Source: Eubacteriaceae bacterium (lineage in GTDB: Bacteria; Bacillota; Clostridia; Lachnospirales; Lachnospiraceae). From it: a DNA stretch of 64,000 bases. Below are positions 35,523-44,259 of the stretch, piece by piece. Where the stretch lies: assembly GCA_910574915.1 (NCBI GenBank), contig CAJTCR010000005.1, positions 1 through 64,000 on the forward strand, written 5' to 3'. Numbering within the stretch: position 1 is the first letter of the stretch; each line of letters begins with the position of its first letter. Below the pieces are notes generated by a model. The model saw nothing but the letters and a program-made list of their open reading frames with translations. It was not told where the DNA came from and made no database searches. A program made the position numbers and the translations under genes.

Positions 35523-35562
35523 ATTTTATCACACCAACATATGATCACTTGTTCATATGAAC
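35523..35562 (-). promoter_or_regulatory. arsR promoter with palindromic operator
   Basis: An extended -10 (TGATAAAAT; -10 hexamer at 35528-35523) lies about 40 bp before the start. Upstream, overlapping dyads CATATGA / TCATATG (35539-35559) and the perfect 12-mer GTTCATATGAAC (35551-35562) match the usual ArsR/SmtB operator style. Confidence 0.65.
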
Positions 35563-35603
35563 ACATTACTACTTTTTTGATCACGTGTCAAGCAAAAGCT
35601 AAC

Positions 35604-35652
35604 AAAAAAAGAGCTGCCGCAGAAAGAATTTCATACTCCTTTATGCAGCAGC
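35604..35652 (-). terminator. Terminator of the Fe-S/MCP fusion gene
   Basis: On the minus strand GCTGCTGCA and TGCGGCAGC pair with one wobble around a long loop, followed by a T7 run. It lies about 25 bp after the stop at 35677. Confidence 0.65.
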
Positions 35653-35676
35653 ACTTGTCTGTATCACATTGCGGTA

Positions 35677-37632
35677 TCAAATCTGCTCTACATCGTCCCG
35701 CAGATCGTCCGCCATTACCTGTACATTCGCAGTCTGCGCAGCGATTTCTTCGGAATTGGCTGCGATCGTAGCGATCCGGTCGCTCATATGGTTGATATTT
35801 TCGATTAATTCCTTAATGGCGTTGACGCTTTCATCTACCATAGGAATCGTCTCTTCTGCCTGCTGGTTGTCTTTGACAATCAGCGTCTTAATAGAAGCGG
35901 ACAGGCTTCGGATCTGTTCGGCAACGACTGCAAATCCCTTGCCCTGTTCTCCGGCACGCGCCGCTTCGATCGAAGCATTGAGTGACAAAAGGTTCGTCTT
36001 GTTTGCGATGTTTACAATACTTTCACTTGTATTTTTATAAATATCGATAAAGTTTAAAATACTTGCTAAAGAATCCTCCAGGCTGTAGCAGAATTTTGAA
36101 ATGTCATTCAGCTTGCCGGCAAGGTCTGTCGCTTCATTTGCCGATGCTTCGTTGGCATCGTTTAGTTCCGCAACAGCATTGGAGAGCGTTACAAACTGTC
36201 CTCTGATCGCATCGATTTTATGCATCCGGTTTTCGTGCTCCATGCTCTGCTCCTTGTTGACTTTCTCCAGCTTTTGGCTTTCATTTTCAGCAAGCTCTTT
36301 AATATAATGAATGCAGTTTTCTTTTGCGTTTACTTTGTTATAGACCGCATATGCCATATCCTTACATGTATCGTATCCGCACGCACCGCAGTTGATATTC
36401 TGCTTTAGCTGCGTAGTTTTTAACATGCTCTCGTAGATCGACTGCAATTCCTGTTCCGAAGGCTCCTTCACCTTAAGTGCTTTTGAAGTATCATACGTAC
36501 GGATAAAGTCAGACAGGTTCAGTTCCTTAAATGCCTCCATCAGATTGGCAAGGCGCTCCTTTGGCGTACCCTGTTTGACCCACGGGCTTTTATTTTTCTT
36601 ATGGAAGATGCCCTTTCCCTGCGTTTGCGCGTGATCTGCATCACGCATTTTGCAAAGCGTCAGCAGCACGTCGTCCGTATGCTTCGCCGGATCGGTCGCC
36701 GGGCCATAAATGCATCCTTTGCTGCAATTTAACACATCTACCATCAGCGGAAGCTCTGCTTTGTTTTTTACACGCTTTAAATATCCGTCCAGATAACGGT
36801 ATGCTTCCTTTTCGCCTTCGACCTGGCGCACCACCTGCCCCTTTCCAAGAAAATGCTCCACGTTTTCCCGCAGTCCGCCCGGCATCGGATACAAAGAGCC
36901 AAGGCCGTATTCCAGTTCGTCGGTATACTCCGGGCTGTTTGTGTAATTTTTGCCGATATGCTGCATCAGTTTTAAAAAGGTCACGTTGTATTTTACGTAT
37001 CCGTGATTGTTTTTATCTGATATTTCAATCTTTTTTGCAATACAAGGACTGATAAACGCAAGATCATCACTGATCTTTAAATACTTCTTTATGTAAATCG
37101 CCATGCACATCATCGGGCTTTGCACCGGCATCACGCGTGAAAGCAGCTCAGGAATGTATTTTTCCACATACTCCACGATCGCCGGACATGGCTGGCTGAT
37201 TCCTCCGATAAAATGATTTTCTGTAATGTACTTTAAATATCCCCAGGTCGTAATATCAGCGCCAAACGACACGCTGTAAATATGATTCACCCCCAAGGAT
37301 TTTAAATAACCAAGCACCCGCTTATACTCTTTCGGGTAATTTGCCAAAAACGCCGGCGCAATAATAACAGAAAGCTTCTTTCCTGCTTTAAGGTCAGAAA
37401 AAAACTGCTCTGTGTCGTCATAATAAGCTCTCGCGTCATGTCCGCACGCTTCCAGACACGCCCCGCACGCGACACAACTCTCATGATTGACATAGATCTT
37501 TCCTTCCTGTGCTATATTTGAAACTAATGTAGGGCAGACACGCACACATTTATTACATCCTGTACAATTTTCATTCGTATAGATCAGCATACCCTTCGTA
37601 TCAAGCAATCCATTCACATCTTTCATTTCCAC
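35677..37632 (-). CDS. Sensory [FeFe]-hydrogenase-like protein fused to chemotaxis signalling domain
   Basis: 651 residues. Two 4Fe-4S motifs ([24 protein letters not shown]) are followed by a hydrogenase large-subunit-like domain ([33 protein letters not shown]). Then comes a CGACGYDTC Fe-S motif near residue 415 and a methyl-accepting signalling domain with hairpin tip [20 protein letters not shown]. The L1 motif has a single Cys where catalytic enzymes have TSCCP, so it probably senses and does not turn over H2. No membrane segment is seen, so it should signal from the cytoplasm. A GTG start follows AAGGAG. Confidence 0.85.
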   Translation of the reverse strand: MEMKDVNGLLDTKGMLIYTNENCTGCNKCVRVCPTLVSNIAQEGKIYVNHESCVACGACLEACGHDARAYYDDTEQFFSDLKAGKKLSVIIAPAFLANYPKEYKRVLGYLKSLGVNHIYSVSFGADITTWGYLKYITENHFIGGISQPCPAIVEYVEKYIPELLSRVMPVQSPMMCMAIYIKKYLKISDDLAFISPCIAKKIEISDKNNHGYVKYNVTFLKLMQHIGKNYTNSPEYTDELEYGLGSLYPMPGGLRENVEHFLGKGQVVRQVEGEKEAYRYLDGYLKRVKNKAELPLMVDVLNCSKGCIYGPATDPAKHTDDVLLTLCKMRDADHAQTQGKGIFHKKNKSPWVKQGTPKERLANLMEAFKELNLSDFIRTYDTSKALKVKEPSEQELQSIYESMLKTTQLKQNINCGACGYDTCKDMAYAVYNKVNAKENCIHYIKELAENESQKLEKVNKEQSMEHENRMHKIDAIRGQFVTLSNAVAELNDANEASANEATDLAGKLNDISKFCYSLEDSLASILNFIDIYKNTSESIVNIANKTNLLSLNASIEAARAGEQGKGFAVVAEQIRSLSASIKTLIVKDNQQAEETIPMVDESVNAIKELIENINHMSDRIATIAANSEEIAAQTANVQVMADDLRDDVEQI

Positions 37633-37725
37633 ATTTTCTCCTTCTGCACTATTTTTCTATGCCTGTTACAGACTGGGTGCCTGTAATTCGGTATGTCTCT
37701 TCCCCTTCCCTATCTCCCTTTTTTC

Positions 37726-37731
37726 ATTTTA
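37726..37731 (-). promoter_or_regulatory. Extended -10 promoter of the Fe-S/MCP fusion gene
   Basis: TGATAAAAT on the minus strand (TG-N-TAAAAT, hexamer 37731-37726), about 95 bp before the GTG start. The -35 is weak. Confidence 0.45.
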
Positions 37732-37800
37732 TCAGATATTCCCACAAAAGAAAACACTTTTTGGCAGAAAATTTGTGGACTTTGTATAGATATAAAACAA

Positions 37801-37840
37801 AAAATTAGGCGCAACATCCAAAAACCGGACGTTACGCCTG
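37801..37840 (-). terminator. Terminator of the feo locus
   Basis: On the minus strand AGGCGTAACGTCC pairs with GGATGTTGCGCCT (G-T wobbles) around GGTTTTT, followed by a T-rich run. It ends transcription 12 bp after the small Cys-rich gene. Confidence 0.75.
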
Positions 37841-37851
37841 CATTTATCCTC

Positions 37852-37983
37852 TTAATGACATCCGCGGCAGCGGCTGCAATCTCCGCCGCAGCCTGTTTTT
37901 CCCTGCTTTTTATCCCGTATCATCCCGCGGATTACCAAAGCAACTGCTGTTAAAAGTCCTGCTGAAACAACAACTGTTCCCAT
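37852..37983 (-). CDS. FeoB-associated Cys-rich membrane protein
   Basis: 43 residues, too short for routine gene calling. MGTVVVSAGLLTAVALVIRG is one membrane segment; the C-terminus is KTGCGGDCSRCRGCH with four Cys. GGGAGG is 7 nt before the ATG. Small proteins of this kind follow feoB in many Clostridia. It is intact although the feoB beside it is broken. Confidence 0.85.
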   Translation of the reverse strand: MGTVVVSAGLLTAVALVIRGMIRDKKQGKTGCGGDCSRCRGCH

Positions 37984-38033
37984 ATTTCTACCTCCCGTTT
38001 ACTGCTGTTTTGAATAATTGCCGCCTGCGCTTT

Positions 38034-38459
38034 TTACAATTTTGCGCCTGTCATCTGCCGCGTATGCAGCGTACCGCTTTGTTTTGCCGGGCGAAGCAAA
38101 AACCAGGCAAACACTGCCGTAAGCACGGCTGCCGCGATCGTGCCCACACCAAACTGCCCTGCAAAAAGCAGCATCCCAAACTGGTAAATGCATAACGATA
38201 CTGCATACGCAAGCCCATCGCCGCAAAGCAAGGCGCACAGAGCAAATTAAATACTAAGAACGAATATGCCGCCGCCCCTGTCATTGAAGCTGCCAGCACG
38301 CTCCAGATCTCTTCCCCATTTTCAGCCACTTCTGCAAAGCCAAACAGGATCCCAAAAGCTGCAACTACATTTTCCTTTGCAATCAGCCCGATAATCGGCA
38401 GCTTCGCTCCGCAGGGCACAAACGTCGTCGTGATCACCGTCATTCTGCGGTCTCTTTCG
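38034..38459 (-). pseudogene. feoB: feoB C-terminal fragment (frameshifted)
   Basis: Starts directly at the IS200/IS605 right end with codons for ERDRRMTVITTTFVPCGAKLP, the FeoB Gate/Core motif, and runs to LCAPCFAAMG. The family continuation LAYAVSLCIYQFGMLLFAG appears in another frame (38034-38231). About 25 expected residues between the two are missing, so a small deletion caused the shift. It cannot make a working iron transporter. Confidence 0.88.
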
Positions 38460-38574
38460 TTGTAAACTACCCATTGTCTAAAGCCAATGGGCTTCCTGCT
38501 TCATCGACCTCGCAACCTACTATCTCCACAGGCGTTAATTCGGGCTGCACCGTCCCTATTTATATTTTATTATC
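38460..38574 (-). ncRNA. IS200/IS605 right end with guide-RNA (omega/reRNA) scaffold
   Basis: Directly downstream of the tnpB fragment on the minus strand. It holds GGGACGGTGCAGCCCG and GGTTGCGAGGTCGATGAAGC, then the end hairpin CCCATTG-GCTTTAGA-CAATGGG and the terminal TAGTTTACAAC. This layout matches TnpB-associated right-end RNAs, whose guide is the flanking DNA. Here the guide would begin GAAAGAGACCGCAGAATG, which is feoB itself. With tnpB broken it should be inert unless another TnpB uses it. Confidence 0.7.
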
Positions 38575-38763
38575 TTATGCTATTTGCCGTAATCCTTCTG
38601 CTAAAATATTTTTTACAGCATTAACATCCCTGTCATGTTTTGCCCCACAAATTGGACATATCCATTCCCTTACGAATAAATTTTTTGTATCGACATTTAT
38701 TTTTATCTGTATACTGCATCTGCGGATGGTTTGTTTCCACAAGCACTGACACATAATATTTTC
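38575..38763 (-). pseudogene. tnpB: IS200/IS605 tnpB C-terminal fragment
   Basis: The last ~40 codons read [21 protein letters not shown] and so on to LRQIA, the TnpB zinc-finger end with the HDRD motif. The first zinc knuckle (CVSACGNK) occurs just upstream but in a different frame. The RuvC core, tnpA and left end are absent. It lies inside feoB, whose middle is gone, so insertion was followed by deletion. Confidence 0.85.
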
Positions 38764-39287
38764 CACTTGGTACTTGGAATCTTGTACTGCATCGTTTCAT
38801 CGATCACGCTTTCCGCCTGCGCAGAAAATTTATGCACAGGCTGTGCCGCACTTTTTCGTTGTGCAAGCTGCACTGCCTTTTGCGCTACTTCTTTGATTCC
38901 AGTTCCTTTCAGGGCGAAGATTTCCACTACTTCACAGCCCAGCTTTTTGCCAAGCTCTTCGATTTTGGTCCTGACACCTTCCTTTGCCAGAAGATCTGAC
39001 ATATTCACCGCCAGTATAACCGGAATCCCAAGTTCTGTCAAGTGTGTGGACAAATACAGGTTGCGTTCCAGGTTGGTTCCGTCCACAATATTTAAAATCA
39101 CATCCGGGTGCTCCCTAACCAGATAATTTCTCGCCACAACCTCTTCAAGCGTATAAGGCGACAGCGAATAAATGCCTGGGAGGTCTGTCACTGTGACATC
39201 CTGATAGCCTTTTACTTTTCCTTCTTTTTTCTCCACTGTTACACCCGGCCAGTTGCCAACAAACTGGTTGGAACCTGTCAGAGCATT
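38764..39287 (-). pseudogene. feoB: feoB G-domain fragment lacking the P-loop
   Basis: Begins NALTGSNQFVGNWPGVTVEK, then LPGIYSLSPYTLEE (G3 and switch II), AVNMSDLL (G4) and ends QYKIPSTKW at the junction with the tnpB remnant. The GNPNxGKTT P-loop that should come before NALTG is missing, and the junction lies about 20 bp from hairpin copy 5. FeoB is the ferrous-iron permease; this part is its GTPase regulator domain and is non-functional here. Confidence 0.88.
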
Positions 39288-39310
39288 TTTTGTGTGTTGT
39301 TGGTTTCAAG

Positions 39311-39607
39311 AAGGGACGCCAGGAGAGAGGATTGACACACCCTGGCTGCGTCCGTCCCAGAATGCTAAGAAGCTCTAAGCATTCTGCTGTTACGCTGTGG
39401 CTGCGGACGGTCGCGGCACCTAGTTCGCTGCCTACCGGCAGCTAAAGGTGCCGCTTGGCTGCGCCCCTTGGTCTTTTTGCAGAATGCTAAGGGCTTCTTA
39501 GCATTCTGCCAAAGCCGCAGCCAGGGTGTGCCAATCCCCTCTCCAGGCTGCTCTTCGTAAGTGTTACAAAACAAGCCCAACATGGTTTGATTTGTTCGCT
39601 GTAGTAC
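39311..39607 (+). repeat. Long-hairpin element, copy 5 (pair C, left)
   Basis: Starts AAGGGACGCC just beyond the feoB break. Arms 39318-39350 and 39516-39548 pair at 30 of 33 positions (TTGACACACC type). The core is intact with tip GCTGCC-TACC-GGCAGC. The tail is the fullest in the window: TTCGTAAGTGTTACAAAACA, ATGGTTTGATTTGTTCGC and TGTAGTAC. Confidence 0.85.
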
Positions 39608-39613
39608 AGCATT

Positions 39614-39753
39614 GCAGAAATAACAGTGAATACAGCACCCGCTATTTCTGCCATCACCGCGTTGTCGTCAGTCAACGATGCACCCGGCATCGCCTCCTTC
39701 CTTCGCCTTGTGCTGACAAAAATAACGTGCACTGTATTCACTGTTATTTCTGC
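39614..39753. repeat. Spacer palindrome inside pair C
   Basis: A perfect 22-bp inverted repeat (39614-39635 and 39732-39753; ends GCAGAAATAACAG) flanks a ~96-bp middle with no gene. It extends the inverted symmetry of the pair inward, so pair C can fold as one continuous structure of about 740 bp. Confidence 0.75.
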
Positions 39754-39760
39754 AACGTTG

Positions 39761-40047
39761 TACTAGAGCGAACAAACCATATCGGGCTCTTTTAGCAGAA
39801 CTTGCGAAGAACAGCCGGGAGAGAAAATTGGCACGTCCTGTCTGCGGCTTTGGAAGAATGGTTAGAGGCTCTTGGTATTCTGCGGGACAGCCAGGGGCGC
39901 AGCCAAGCGGCACCTTTAGCTGCCAGCAGGCAGCGAACTAGGTGCCGCGACCGTCCACAGCCACAACGTTCCAGCAGAATGCCTAGAGCCTCTTACCATT
40001 CTGGAACGGACGCAGACAGGACGTGCCAATCTTCTCTCCCAGCGTCC
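39761..40047 (-). repeat. Long-hairpin element, copy 6 (pair C, right, inverted)
   Basis: Arms 39814-39846 and 40011-40043 pair at 31 of 33 positions (ATTGGCACGTCC type, different from copy 5). The tail at its left end (TACTAGAGCGAACAAACC) is the inverse of copy 5's. Its outer end lies about 75 bp from the restored feoA2 stop position; that gap holds no recognisable feoB start. Confidence 0.85.
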
Positions 40048-40168
40048 CCCATGTATTCTCTCCCCCCACTCCAAACTCAAATTAGCACCAACTAACCACC
40101 ATCCAAAAAAATCCCCTTCCATTCACGCCACCTCAATCAACGCCGCATCCGCTTTTCTCAGCGAAAGC

Positions 40169-40345
40169 TCATACCCCCCGTACCGTAACCTCCAAAGGAT
40201 CGCCTAACGGTGCCACCTTTCTTATGTACACAGCCACTCCTTTCGTAATCCCCATATCCATGATCCGCCTTTTTACGGCGCCTTCCCCCATCAGCTTTGA
40301 AACTATCACCGTCTCTCCTACTGCTGCATCCTTTAATGTCCTCAT
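40169..40345 (-). CDS. feoA: FeoA-domain protein 2, C-terminus frameshifted at a G6 run
   Basis: Start ATG at 40345 with AAGGAG 6 nt upstream, 10 bp after the first feoA. It reads MRTLKDAAVGETVIVSKL, an SH3-like FeoA domain, to DPLEVTVRGV and stops. With one G fewer in the run at 40174-40179 it would continue YELSLRKADAALIEVA to a stop at 40123, the normal FeoA end. So this copy lacks about 16 C-terminal residues. Together with the ruined feoB it points to decay of the locus. Confidence 0.8.
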   Translation of the reverse strand: MRTLKDAAVGETVIVSKLMGEGAVKRRIMDMGITKGVAVYIRKVAPLGDPLEVTVRGV

Positions 40346-40355
40346 ATTCTGCTCC

Positions 40356-40565
40356 TTATACAATAATTTTATTTGCCATGTCTTTGCCTATGGCTACCCT
40401 GGAATCTTTCACGCTTACGATCAGGCTGCCGTTAATTTTTGAAATAACCGTTACCATCGTACCGATTACAAATCCCAGGTTCTCCAAAAACCTGCGTGTA
40501 TCTTCCCTGCCGCCGACTTTTTTCACTGTGCCTGGCTGCCCTTCCTGAATCATTGATAATGGCAT
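40356..40565 (-). CDS. feoA: FeoA-domain protein 1
   Basis: 69 residues from the ATG at 40565, with GGGG upstream; the longer frame before it is discarded. It starts MPLSMIQEGQPGTVKKVGG and has the FeoA core FLENLGFVIGTMVTVIS with the C-terminal RVAIGKDMANKIIV. FeoA is a small cytoplasmic partner of FeoB. It is the first gene of the feo operon and has a palindromic site upstream. Confidence 0.88.
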   Translation of the reverse strand: MPLSMIQEGQPGTVKKVGGREDTRRFLENLGFVIGTMVTVISKINGSLIVSVKDSRVAIGKDMANKIIV

Positions 40566-40657
40566 AAGCTCATCCCCTTTTCTATTTGATTTGATTGGTT
40601 TTATTTGTGAACAAAAGATTACTTGAAACAAACTAATAATCTATATCTCTTACTATC

Positions 40658-40673
40658 GTTAGTATATACTAAC
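40658..40673. promoter_or_regulatory. Palindromic operator upstream of feo operon
   Basis: GTTAGTATATACTAAC is a perfect 16-bp palindrome about 95 bp before feoA1. Its TTAG...CTAA ends fit DtxR/IdeR/MntR-type metal repressor sites, which often control feo genes in Bacillota. Confidence 0.6.
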
Positions 40674-40700
40674 ATTTGGAAGCTGTCAAAATTTTTTTAT

Positions 40701-40740
40701 AAAAAAAACGGCACAGCAGTATTTGCCTGCCATGCCGTTT
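40701..40740 (-). terminator. Terminator of the phosphoribosyltransferase-like gene
   Basis: On the minus strand AAACGGCA pairs with TGCCGTTT around an inner CAG/CTG stem, followed by a T8 run. It starts 22 bp after the stop at 40762. Confidence 0.8.
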
Positions 40741-40761
40741 GATGTACGGATAATCATTCTG

Positions 40762-41403
40762 TTACAGCTTGGAATACCCAAAGCCGTTGACAACTGCCTC
40801 GATTTTCGTCCCTTTTTTGCAGAACGGGCAGTCCGCTTTTGGAAATGCCTGGTAGCCAATGACGTCGTTTCCGTCAAATAGCGACTGCACTATGACATTG
40901 TGCACCGTGCCGACCGTACTGAAAATAGAGCCGATGCCTTCGATCACACCGCCGTAATACTGAATGCCTTCCATGCTTCTGCGTATTGTCTCTCCGGTTG
41001 TCGTTGTTGCAAGCAGAAGGATCACATGCTTGCCTGCGATCATATGCTTTGTATTGTCGCGGAAAATAATCTGGTTGTCGCGGCTTTCCTCTGGAGCGAT
41101 CACGTATACGGTTTTATGCTGGTTGGTAGAGGAAATGTGCTCTTTTTCAAATTCTTTGGCAAGAAACGCGCCGATTACCTCCGTACCGTCCATGCATACG
41201 ACCGTATCCACATAGTTCAGATGCCCGAACTTATGCGCTAAGATCTTTGCTGCCTCCTCTGCTTCTGTAATACGTGCCCGGATTCCAGTCACATCAATAT
41301 AAAAATTAATATGTGAATTGCTGGTAGCAAAATGCCCAGGAATTGCGTGCAGGGCAAGCAGGTTGCTTTCTTTGGAATAAAACTTTACAATTCGTTGTTC
41401 CAT
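40762..41403 (-). CDS. Phosphoribosyltransferase-like protein (PyrE-related)
   Basis: 213 residues. A type I PRTase layout is visible: VDTVVCMDGTEVIGAFLA as the first loop and VILLLATTTTGETIRR in place of the usual acidic PRPP loop. The C-terminus is CPFCKKGTKIEAVVNG, a possible zinc knuckle not seen in standard PyrE. The PRPP loop lacks the usual Asp pair, so a true orotate role is doubtful. It is monocistronic with its own terminator. Confidence 0.65.
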   Translation of the reverse strand: MEQRIVKFYSKESNLLALHAIPGHFATSNSHINFYIDVTGIRARITEAEEAAKILAHKFGHLNYVDTVVCMDGTEVIGAFLAKEFEKEHISSTNQHKTVYVIAPEESRDNQIIFRDNTKHMIAGKHVILLLATTTTGETIRRSMEGIQYYGGVIEGIGSIFSTVGTVHNVIVQSLFDGNDVIGYQAFPKADCPFCKKGTKIEAVVNGFGYSKL

Positions 41404-41511
41404 TCGATTGCTCCTTCCTTTTCAAAAATATAAATGGTTTGTCTGTTTTTTACTGTTCCTTTTATCTTAGACCGTTTTCGCATATTTCGCAACTATAAAT
41501 TCGCGGCTGTT

Positions 41512-41952
41512 TCATTTTTTTCCGGTACTTCCGATCCCGCCGCGGTCTGGGCGGCAAAGCCTTGCCGTTTCTTCAAAAACAAGCTGCGGCTGGTGCTTTT
41601 GAATACGGAACTGGCAGATCCGGTCGTTGACCTGGATCTTTGTATCGCGCATGGCAAGCGCGGGCATCATCCAAATGTCGTTGTCGCCGCAGTAAGATTC
41701 GTCAATCACGCCCATATGGTTTGTCTGGATAATGCCAAAATTTTTATAAGTAGAGCTTCTTGGCACAATCACGGCTTCATAGCCTTCTGGAAGCTGTATG
41801 GAAACGCCAAGGCTGATCAAATGAAATTCTCCCTTTTTTAAGGAAACCGTTTCCGCGCTCCTTAAGTCAATCCAGTCGCTTTTTCCCGCAATATAAGCCA
41901 GCTTTTCAATTTCCCTGGAATGGTATTTGATTTTCAGTACTGCCTGATCCAT
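41512..41952 (-). CDS. dut: dUTPase-family nucleotidohydrolase
   Basis: 146 residues with the dUTPase motifs in order: DLRSAE (1), PRSST (2), [17 protein letters not shown] (3), DRICQFRI (4) and GGIGSTGK (5). It hydrolyses dUTP to dUMP as a trimer. Motif 3 carries DNDIW where most have GYRGEI, so it may be a divergent dUTPase/dCTPase-like form. It overlaps the topoisomerase A gene by one base. Confidence 0.88.
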   Translation of the reverse strand: MDQAVLKIKYHSREIEKLAYIAGKSDWIDLRSAETVSLKKGEFHLISLGVSIQLPEGYEAVIVPRSSTYKNFGIIQTNHMGVIDESYCGDNDIWMMPALAMRDTKIQVNDRICQFRIQKHQPQLVFEETARLCRPDRGGIGSTGKK

Positions 41953-44213
41953 CAGCGTTTTACTCCCTTCGTATCTCTGGATGCGACGCGCAGCCGGTTA
42001 AGCACTACATTTGACGGCTCATATTCCGCTTCGACCGTGCCTGCCGCGCTGTCCAACAGATAAATACGCGTCAGCCTGTCATTTTCCGCAAGGCGCATCC
42101 CGCGCACGCCAAGCGCCGTTTTTTTCTTTTCTGGTATGGATGCCGCTTCAATGCGCAAAAACATGCCTTTTTCAGACTGCATTACGACTGTTTCCGGCAC
42201 CGCTTCCTCGTCGGCCTGCGCAGAAAGCGGGCGGATCAAAAGCACCTCGTCTCCGTCTGTCAGTTTGGTCGCCGCCGTCGTACGCTTGGATACGTCAAAT
42301 TCTGCGCCGGATACCTGCTTTAGCATCGAAAATGCCGTGCCAAACAGCAGCTTTTTATCGATGATGCTGCTAAGCGGCGCCAAATACATACACGTCTCCT
42401 GGCTGCTGTCGTAGTTGCTCACATTGTCGATTGGCTGTCCTTTGTCGCGAAACTTTCCGTACGGCAAGTCCAGCACCTTTAACATATGAAGCTGTCCTTT
42501 GTTTGTAAAGATACAGATCCGGTCGGTATTTTTGCACAAAAAAACATCCTTGCTCTCACTGTCAGCGGCTTCTTTATTGCGTTCATACAGTGCCACATCC
42601 ATCGATCTGGCATAGCCAAAACGGTCGATTAATACCGCTACGTCCTTTTCTTCGATTTTATTTTCCACATAGACAGCTTCTGCTACGTTGTCGATGACCG
42701 TACGCCGCTGCCTGCCGTATTCTTTTTTCAGGGCGCGCAGCTCTTTGATCAGCAGCTTTTTCATCGACTCGCGGTTTGACAGCAGGTCTTCATACAGCGC
42801 GATTTTTTGAAGCGTTTCCTGATGGTCTTTCCACAGCGCTTCGATTTCCAGCCCGATCAGGCGGTATAAGCGCATTTCCAGTATTGCCGCTGCCTGGCGT
42901 TCTGTAAAGTCCAGCTTCGCGGCACGTTTTTTGGACTGGGCGCTGCGGAATTTAATCGTTCCGGTATCGCCGTTTACAAGACAGTTTTTTGCTTCCTTGA
43001 CATTTTTGCTGCCCCGCAGAATCTCTATAATCAGGTCAATGACATCGCAGGCACGGATCAGCCCTTCCTGGATCTCCTTTTTTTCCTGCTCCTTTGCCAG
43101 AAGGTTGCTGTATTTCCTTGTAGCAAGCTCATACTGGAACGCGGCATGATGGCGGATAATCGGGACAATGCCCATAGTCTCCGGCTTGCCGTCCGCTACC
43201 GAAAGCATATTAACGCCAAACGTATCTTCCAGCTTTGTCTTTTTATACAGCAAATTGCACAGGTTTTCCACATCCGCGCCACGCCGAAGCTCCAGCACGA
43301 TGCGTATGCCCTCTTTGGAAGACTGGTTGGAGATGTCGACAATATCGTTTGTCTTTTTGCTTTCCACAAGCGCATACACATCGTTTAAAAATTTTCCGAT
43401 ATTGGCACCGATCATCGTATAAGGAATCTCTGTAATGACAAGTCGGTCTTTTCCGCCCTTGCCTGCCTCGGTCTCTACCTTGCCGCGGATCTTAATCTTG
43501 CCGGTTCCGGTTTCATAGATCGCTTGCAGCTCATCCTGATTGGTCACAATGCCTCCGGTCGGAAAATCCGGCCCCTTGATATATTCCATCATCTGTGCCG
43601 TTTGAATGTCCGGGTTTTTCAAATACGCGATAACACCGTCGATCACCTCTGAAAAATTGTGCGGCGGGATGCTTGTCGCCATGCCGACCGCAATGCCCTC
43701 GGCACCGTTAATCAGCAGGTTTGGCACCTTCACCGGAAGCACCGCAGGCTCTTTATCCGTCTCGTCAAAATTCGGCACAAAATCTACGACATCTTTATCC
43801 AGGTCAGCCAGATACGCTTCCTGTGTAATCTTTTGAAGCCGCGCCTCTGTATAACGCATGGCAGCGGCGCCGTCCCCTTCGATCGAGCCGAAATTGCCGT
43901 GCCCGTCCACAAGCGGCAGCCCCTTTTTAAACTCCTGCGCCATAACAACAAGCGCTTCATAGATCGAGCTGTCCCCATGCGGATGGTATTTGCCCATCGT
44001 GTCTCCGACAATACGCGCACATTTGCGGTACGGCCTGTCATAGCGGATGCCAAGCTCATACATATCGTACAGCGTCCTGCGCTGCACCGGCTTTAAGCCA
44101 TCGCGCACATCCGGCAGCGCCCGCGCAATAATCACGCTCATTGCGTAGTTAATATAAGATTTCTGCATGATCTCGGAATATTCCGTACGTATCAGGCGGT
44201 CTTCTGTTTCCAT
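41952..44213 (-). CDS. parC: Type IIA topoisomerase subunit A (ParC/GyrA-like)
   Basis: 753 residues. The N-terminus has [20 protein letters not shown]; the catalytic Tyr is in AMRYTEARL near residue 118, with the quinolone region [13 protein letters not shown] before it. The C-terminal pinwheel is short (~250 residues) and I see no GyrA box (QRRGGKG), which favours topoisomerase IV or a second paralog over gyrase. With the B subunit gene 46 bp upstream it forms one operon that decatenates or relaxes DNA. Confidence 0.85.
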   Translation of the reverse strand: METEDRLIRTEYSEIMQKSYINYAMSVIIARALPDVRDGLKPVQRRTLYDMYELGIRYDRPYRKCARIVGDTMGKYHPHGDSSIYEALVVMAQEFKKGLPLVDGHGNFGSIEGDGAAAMRYTEARLQKITQEAYLADLDKDVVDFVPNFDETDKEPAVLPVKVPNLLINGAEGIAVGMATSIPPHNFSEVIDGVIAYLKNPDIQTAQMMEYIKGPDFPTGGIVTNQDELQAIYETGTGKIKIRGKVETEAGKGGKDRLVITEIPYTMIGANIGKFLNDVYALVESKKTNDIVDISNQSSKEGIRIVLELRRGADVENLCNLLYKKTKLEDTFGVNMLSVADGKPETMGIVPIIRHHAAFQYELATRKYSNLLAKEQEKKEIQEGLIRACDVIDLIIEILRGSKNVKEAKNCLVNGDTGTIKFRSAQSKKRAAKLDFTERQAAAILEMRLYRLIGLEIEALWKDHQETLQKIALYEDLLSNRESMKKLLIKELRALKKEYGRQRRTVIDNVAEAVYVENKIEEKDVAVLIDRFGYARSMDVALYERNKEAADSESKDVFLCKNTDRICIFTNKGQLHMLKVLDLPYGKFRDKGQPIDNVSNYDSSQETCMYLAPLSSIIDKKLLFGTAFSMLKQVSGAEFDVSKRTTAATKLTDGDEVLLIRPLSAQADEEAVPETVVMQSEKGMFLRIEAASIPEKKKTALGVRGMRLAENDRLTRIYLLDSAAGTVEAEYEPSNVVLNRLRVASRDTKGVKR

Positions 44214-44259
44214 ATGGTTTCCTTTCTGTCTCTGTTTATTTCCCAGTCACGCTTTGTCG

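Noticed and set aside
39487-39913. Several open frames of 60-140 codons inside the hairpin elements (also in pairs A and B)
   Set aside because: They follow from the inverted, GC-rich repeat structure, share no family motifs and lack ribosome sites.
40060-40122. Lost N-terminus of feoB between feoA2 and pair C
   Set aside because: The stretch has no GNPNxGKTT-like sequence in any frame, so it cannot be claimed as the missing P-loop part.
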